Positions 53,101 through 54,925 of a DNA stretch of 54,925 nt are shown here, in pieces. The notes beneath the pieces are model-generated. The model had not been told where the DNA came from, did no database searches, and saw only the letters and a program-made list of their open reading frames with translations. The stretch is from Lactococcus allomyrinae (GTDB lineage: Bacteria; Bacillota; Bacilli; Lactobacillales; Streptococcaceae), in contig NZ_CP032628.1 of the NCBI RefSeq assembly GCF_003627095.1, forward strand, positions 1 to 54,925, written 5' to 3'. How positions within the stretch are numbered: the stretch's first letter is position 1; each line of letters opens with the position of its first letter. Both the position numbers and the translations under genes were made by a program.

Positions 53101-54925
53101 CGTGACAAAATCAAGTTCTACTTTATCACTTCCACGTGGAATTTGCTCCAAGACCTCTGCTAAGAATTTCTGATAAATTGGGGTTGGAATAAAACGAGTC
53201 CCAAACTTATAATTGATTTCACTTATCATCAAATCTTTAGGAATGACTTCTTCTAAGGCTGAGATATTCCGAGACCAGTCATAGCTTTCAAATTCAAAAT
53301 CACGGTTGGTCAGAGCTACTGACAGTTTCGTTTTTACATCGCCAGAGAGGTAATCTTCACGGACTTGATATTCATTCCCCCCTAAATAAAAAAGACGGTC
53401 GCCTAATTCCGCAACCATCTCTTCCTTGGTGTGAGGGTAAATATCTTTCATATAGTCAAAATCAAGAGCTCCTCGATGATTAAGGGAAGCAAGGAGTGCA
53501 TCTGAAGCTGAAGTGACTTCGACCACCCCTTTCTCAACTTGAATCGTTGGCTCAAAGAAGACTGTTCCTTTAACATACTTAGGAAGTTTTGTTTGTTCAT
53601 CTTCGACCTCGTCTTCGATTGAAGCAAGAAACTGATAGTAGTCATCTTTCTTCATCAATGCGTGGTTATTGCGAGAAGAAATTGCGCCATATTGAGCGAC
53701 AAAAGCATCATATTTTTCGTTGAGCGCTTGTCTTAAAGGTTCATAAGCTTTTTCAAAGTTAGGCTGATGTTGAATTTTCAGCACTTCTTGCAAGGTTTGA
53801 CGTAAATCAATCATTTGCTCAATGGCTTTAACATCCGCTTTATTATAATTAACGTGGTAAAAATACTGTGTACTTTCAAGAGATTCAATGGTTAGTTGGT
53901 TTGTCTTAGGGTCAAAGCGATAATGGTTGTTATTGGAAAAGGCAGCTCCTTGTTGAGCAAGCTCTTTTAAGGTTTCAGGGGAAATATTTGGTAGATTACT
54001 CCTAGCCTCTGATGTTAGAGGAATGAAATTATCCCAACTATCAAAATAGCCTTTTCCGATATAGGAAACAACAAACTTTTCTTTCTGGTCAAAAATTTTA
54101 TCTTTGTTTCGCTCATAACGTTCAAGTTGATTTTTTCTATCCTCATTGGCTTTGAGATTGATACTAGAAGTTTTTTGGTGGGCTTCAACAGTCTTCCCAT
54201 TGTGATAATAAGGACGATGCTCATGCACATAGAGGGTAAAGGGAGCGATATTTTCTAGCACTTCAACTGATAGCGAATTATCAAGGCTTTTTGCGATTTC
54301 AAAGACCTCTGATTGACGTTCTAATGTGGCGGTATTTTGATTTTCTTCAAAATTTAAAGCAACGGCAAGTGCGTTCATCAAGTCATCATGACTGGCTTTA
54401 TTTTGAATAGATAGCGTTCCACCGTTGAATGTCTTAATTTTTAAGTCGCCTAAAACTTTATCAGGGAACATTTCAAAATAACTATTAAAGGCTACCTCGT
54501 TTCCAAGAGTATCGGATTGTTTGATAGTGTTTAACCAAATAGGGTCAAGTTCTGGCGAGGAAGTTTTTTGGAAAATCAAAATATCGGAACTGACATCAGT
54601 TCCTGCAATAGCCTTGAACGCAGTATCTGGAAGACGAACAGCACCGACTAGGTTTGCCATAGTGGCTAGTTCTTTTCTGAAACTATCATTTTGTTTATCC
54701 ATTGTAAAAGTACTTGTGATAACAGCGACGTACCCGCCCTCGTGTACAAGGTCAAGGGATTTTTTAATGAAATAGTCGTGAATTGCGTAATTACTATCAT
54801 ACTTATCATCAGTAATGTAAGTTTGGCCAAAAGGGACATTGGTAACCACTAAGTCCATCGAATCATTAGCAAACGAGGTTGCTTCAAAGCCTTTGACTTG
54901 AATGTTTGCGGTTTGATGAAGTTGT
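50191..54925 (-). CDS. C-terminal part of the giant SNF2 helicase/DNA methylase (continues from base 1)
   Basis: This is the in-frame continuation of the gene starting at 3200. The internal ATG at 54858 is not the start, because the frame is open through the right edge. Motifs with whole-protein numbering: NVPFG methylase motif IV (about 1096), Walker A HEVGSGKT (about 1829), DEAH box FIDEAHNYKN (about 1987), motif III STGTPMSNS, and C-terminal helicase motifs GTGLNVQDK and RNGRIIRQGN (about 2300-2335). The last ~300 residues are coiled-coil-rich. The architecture is adenine methylase followed by an SNF2/DEAH translocase, typical of large plasmid/ICE proteins. Biochemical activity is not shown by the sequence. 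A 43-aa gene follows the stop after about 25 bp. Confidence 0.88.
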   Translation of the reverse strand, partial: QLHQTANIQVKGFEATSFANDSMDLVVTNVPFGQTYITDDKYDSNYAIHDYFIKKSLDLVHEGGYVAVITSTFTMDKQNDSFRKELATMANLVGAVRLPDTAFKAIAGTDVSSDILIFQKTSSPELDPIWLNTIKQSDTLGNEVAFNSYFEMFPDKVLGDLKIKTFNGGTLSIQNKASHDDLMNALAVALNFEENQNTATLERQSEVFEIAKSLDNSLSVEVLENIAPFTLYVHEHRPYYHNGKTVEAHQKTSSINLKANEDRKNQLERYERNKDKIFDQKEKFVVSYIGKGYFDSWDNFIPLTSEARSNLPNISPETLKELAQQGAAFSNNNHYRFDPKTNQLTIESLESTQYFYHVNYNKADVKAIEQMIDLRQTLQEVLKIQHQPNFEKAYEPLRQALNEKYDAFVAQYGAISSRNNHALMKKDDYYQFLASIEDEVEDEQTKLPKYVKGTVFFEPTIQVEKGVVEVTSASDALLASLNHRGALDFDYMKDIYPHTKEEMVAELGDRLFYLGGNEYQVREDYLSGDVKTKLSVALTNRDFEFESYDWSRNISALEEVIPKDLMISEINYKFGTRFIPTPIYQKFLAEVLEQIPRGSDKVELDFVTIDYDKASDVYQVEVEKTNTYAVTDKYGYRDSRKNQSYSADRLATTLLNQRAPKIYQPDPDDPTGKKRILDSDATAAIQERGGALASQFEEWVMKTPEAQAEIVKIYNERYNRSVIKSYDGQQLTVSGLATQYQLRPHQQNAVMRIIQERRAGLAHEVGSGKTLTMLASSMKLQELGVISKAMFVIPKPLVDQFAREIYKYFPESKVLVAMSEDFTKNNRKRFISRIANGNYNAIVIADSQFGKVAMSQEYQEYYINNEITLAREALENTDNKYTVKRIEKKIEVLEKRIESLQKTDTDTFINFEELGIDFLFIDEAHNYKNLAPYTQLENVKGVSDTRSQKALDLMMKIEYLHNLYDNRHVVLSTGTPMSNSVVELYTMMKYVEPDVLERFGVEHFDSWVSSFGIIENNFELTAAGTFKINRRFTKFGNVPELMKMFRESWDIQTSDMLDLPVPKADTIPHYTTATSTQADYIDQLITRASMIESGSVKPYEDNMLKIVGENRKLTLDMRVLDDSLYSEIDSNKLNQVVANVYQIYKDNDDRKSTQMIFSDLSVPYKYRNSQTYNSDGSVNTFSAYDEIKRLLVLKGIPEREVRFIHEATDKNKEVMMREMRTGKIRVLLGSTSKAGTGLNVQDKLIAIHHLDVPWRPSDIAQRNGRIIRQGNENPLVQIHHYITKNSMDSFLWQTQEVKQKFIEQIMSGTSNAREMEELATDTPSPATFKASATGNPLQAEFMKLEMELQVLKRSRTRFYEGKATDQKRIGEEKNRLSSFEKYLDAIEKDLSNITDNKNNPFSLELSYNGQSKYFNDQDKKSDVGEFFAKRLNGNVLQYQVSTERIASTSLGHYRGFELVHQVASSTDNTNHDLILKGNAQYSVRVDVAAPTGILTRIDNKIDEGITRDRENTLNEIDRLQTAINKIEEAENAPYSKEEEYKEKSERYNDLKELLEIERSNPLRDVTNDYEQSDEMEM

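Noticed and set aside
54858-54858. ATG 54858 as start of a 1,555-aa helicase
   Set aside because: The frame is open through the right edge and continues into base 1; it lies inside the methylase domain.

Overview
The window reads as one complete circular plasmid of 54,925 bp, cut open inside a gene. A minus-strand frame open from 3200 down to base 1 continues in frame into the minus-strand frame that enters at base 54925. The split codon (two bases at the left end, one at the right) restores an uninterrupted methylase/helicase protein of about 2,644 residues. AT-rich composition, AAGGAG-type ribosome binding sites, a RepA_N-type initiator, an HdiR-like repressor and Gram-positive type IV secretion genes point to a Lactobacillales host. 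Lactococcus or a close relative is my best guess; the sequence does not prove the genus.

Layout. (1) 3200 to about 31500, minus strand: a transfer module with a secreted nuclease, a TOPRIM primase-like protein, a MobP2-type relaxase with two ribbon-helix-helix partners, an inverted-repeat-rich oriT candidate (8808-9007), a first SSB, VirB8-like proteins, a lysozyme/CHAP wall hydrolase, VirB4, VirB6-like, VirD4 and VirB2-like proteins, a large LPKTG adhesin and small leading genes. An AT-rich TIR-domain gene (11077-12132) sits in it as likely cargo. (2) 30300-32080: structured, mostly non-coding DNA with three degenerate tRNA-like elements. (3) 32219-36190: HdiR-like repressor, an Fst-type toxin-antitoxin locus, RepA_N rep with in-gene iterons, a repeat-rich centromere-like region, parA, a small ParB-like gene and a putative small RNA. 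(4) 36256-47589, plus strand: a full cyl-type operon (cylD-G-acpC-cylZ-A-B-E-F-I-J-K) in the gene order of the Streptococcus agalactiae granadaene (haemolytic ornithine-rhamnolipid polyene pigment) locus. (5) 47938-50165: a BCCP-like protein without the biotin lysine, a holin-like toxin with antisense RNA, a second SSB and small genes, leading back to the giant methylase/helicase.

How it works together. cylD/G/acpC/Z/I form a type II fatty-acid/polyketide-like polyene synthase, CylK activates the ACP, CylE, CylF and CylJ decorate or release the chain, and CylA/B export the product. The backbone replicates (RepA_N), partitions (ParA/small ParB), is stabilised (two type I toxin-antitoxin loci) and transfers by conjugation.

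Caveat. Five genes are interrupted by six single-base losses, all in mononucleotide runs: a 59-aa transfer gene (T run at 24117), the adhesin (C run at 26731), parA (G runs at 34992 and 35163), cylA (G run at 38885) and cylI (G run at 44737). Adding one base back to each run restores a full-length family member. The common pattern suggests homopolymer compression in the assembly rather than six real mutations, but slippage or phase variation is not excluded.
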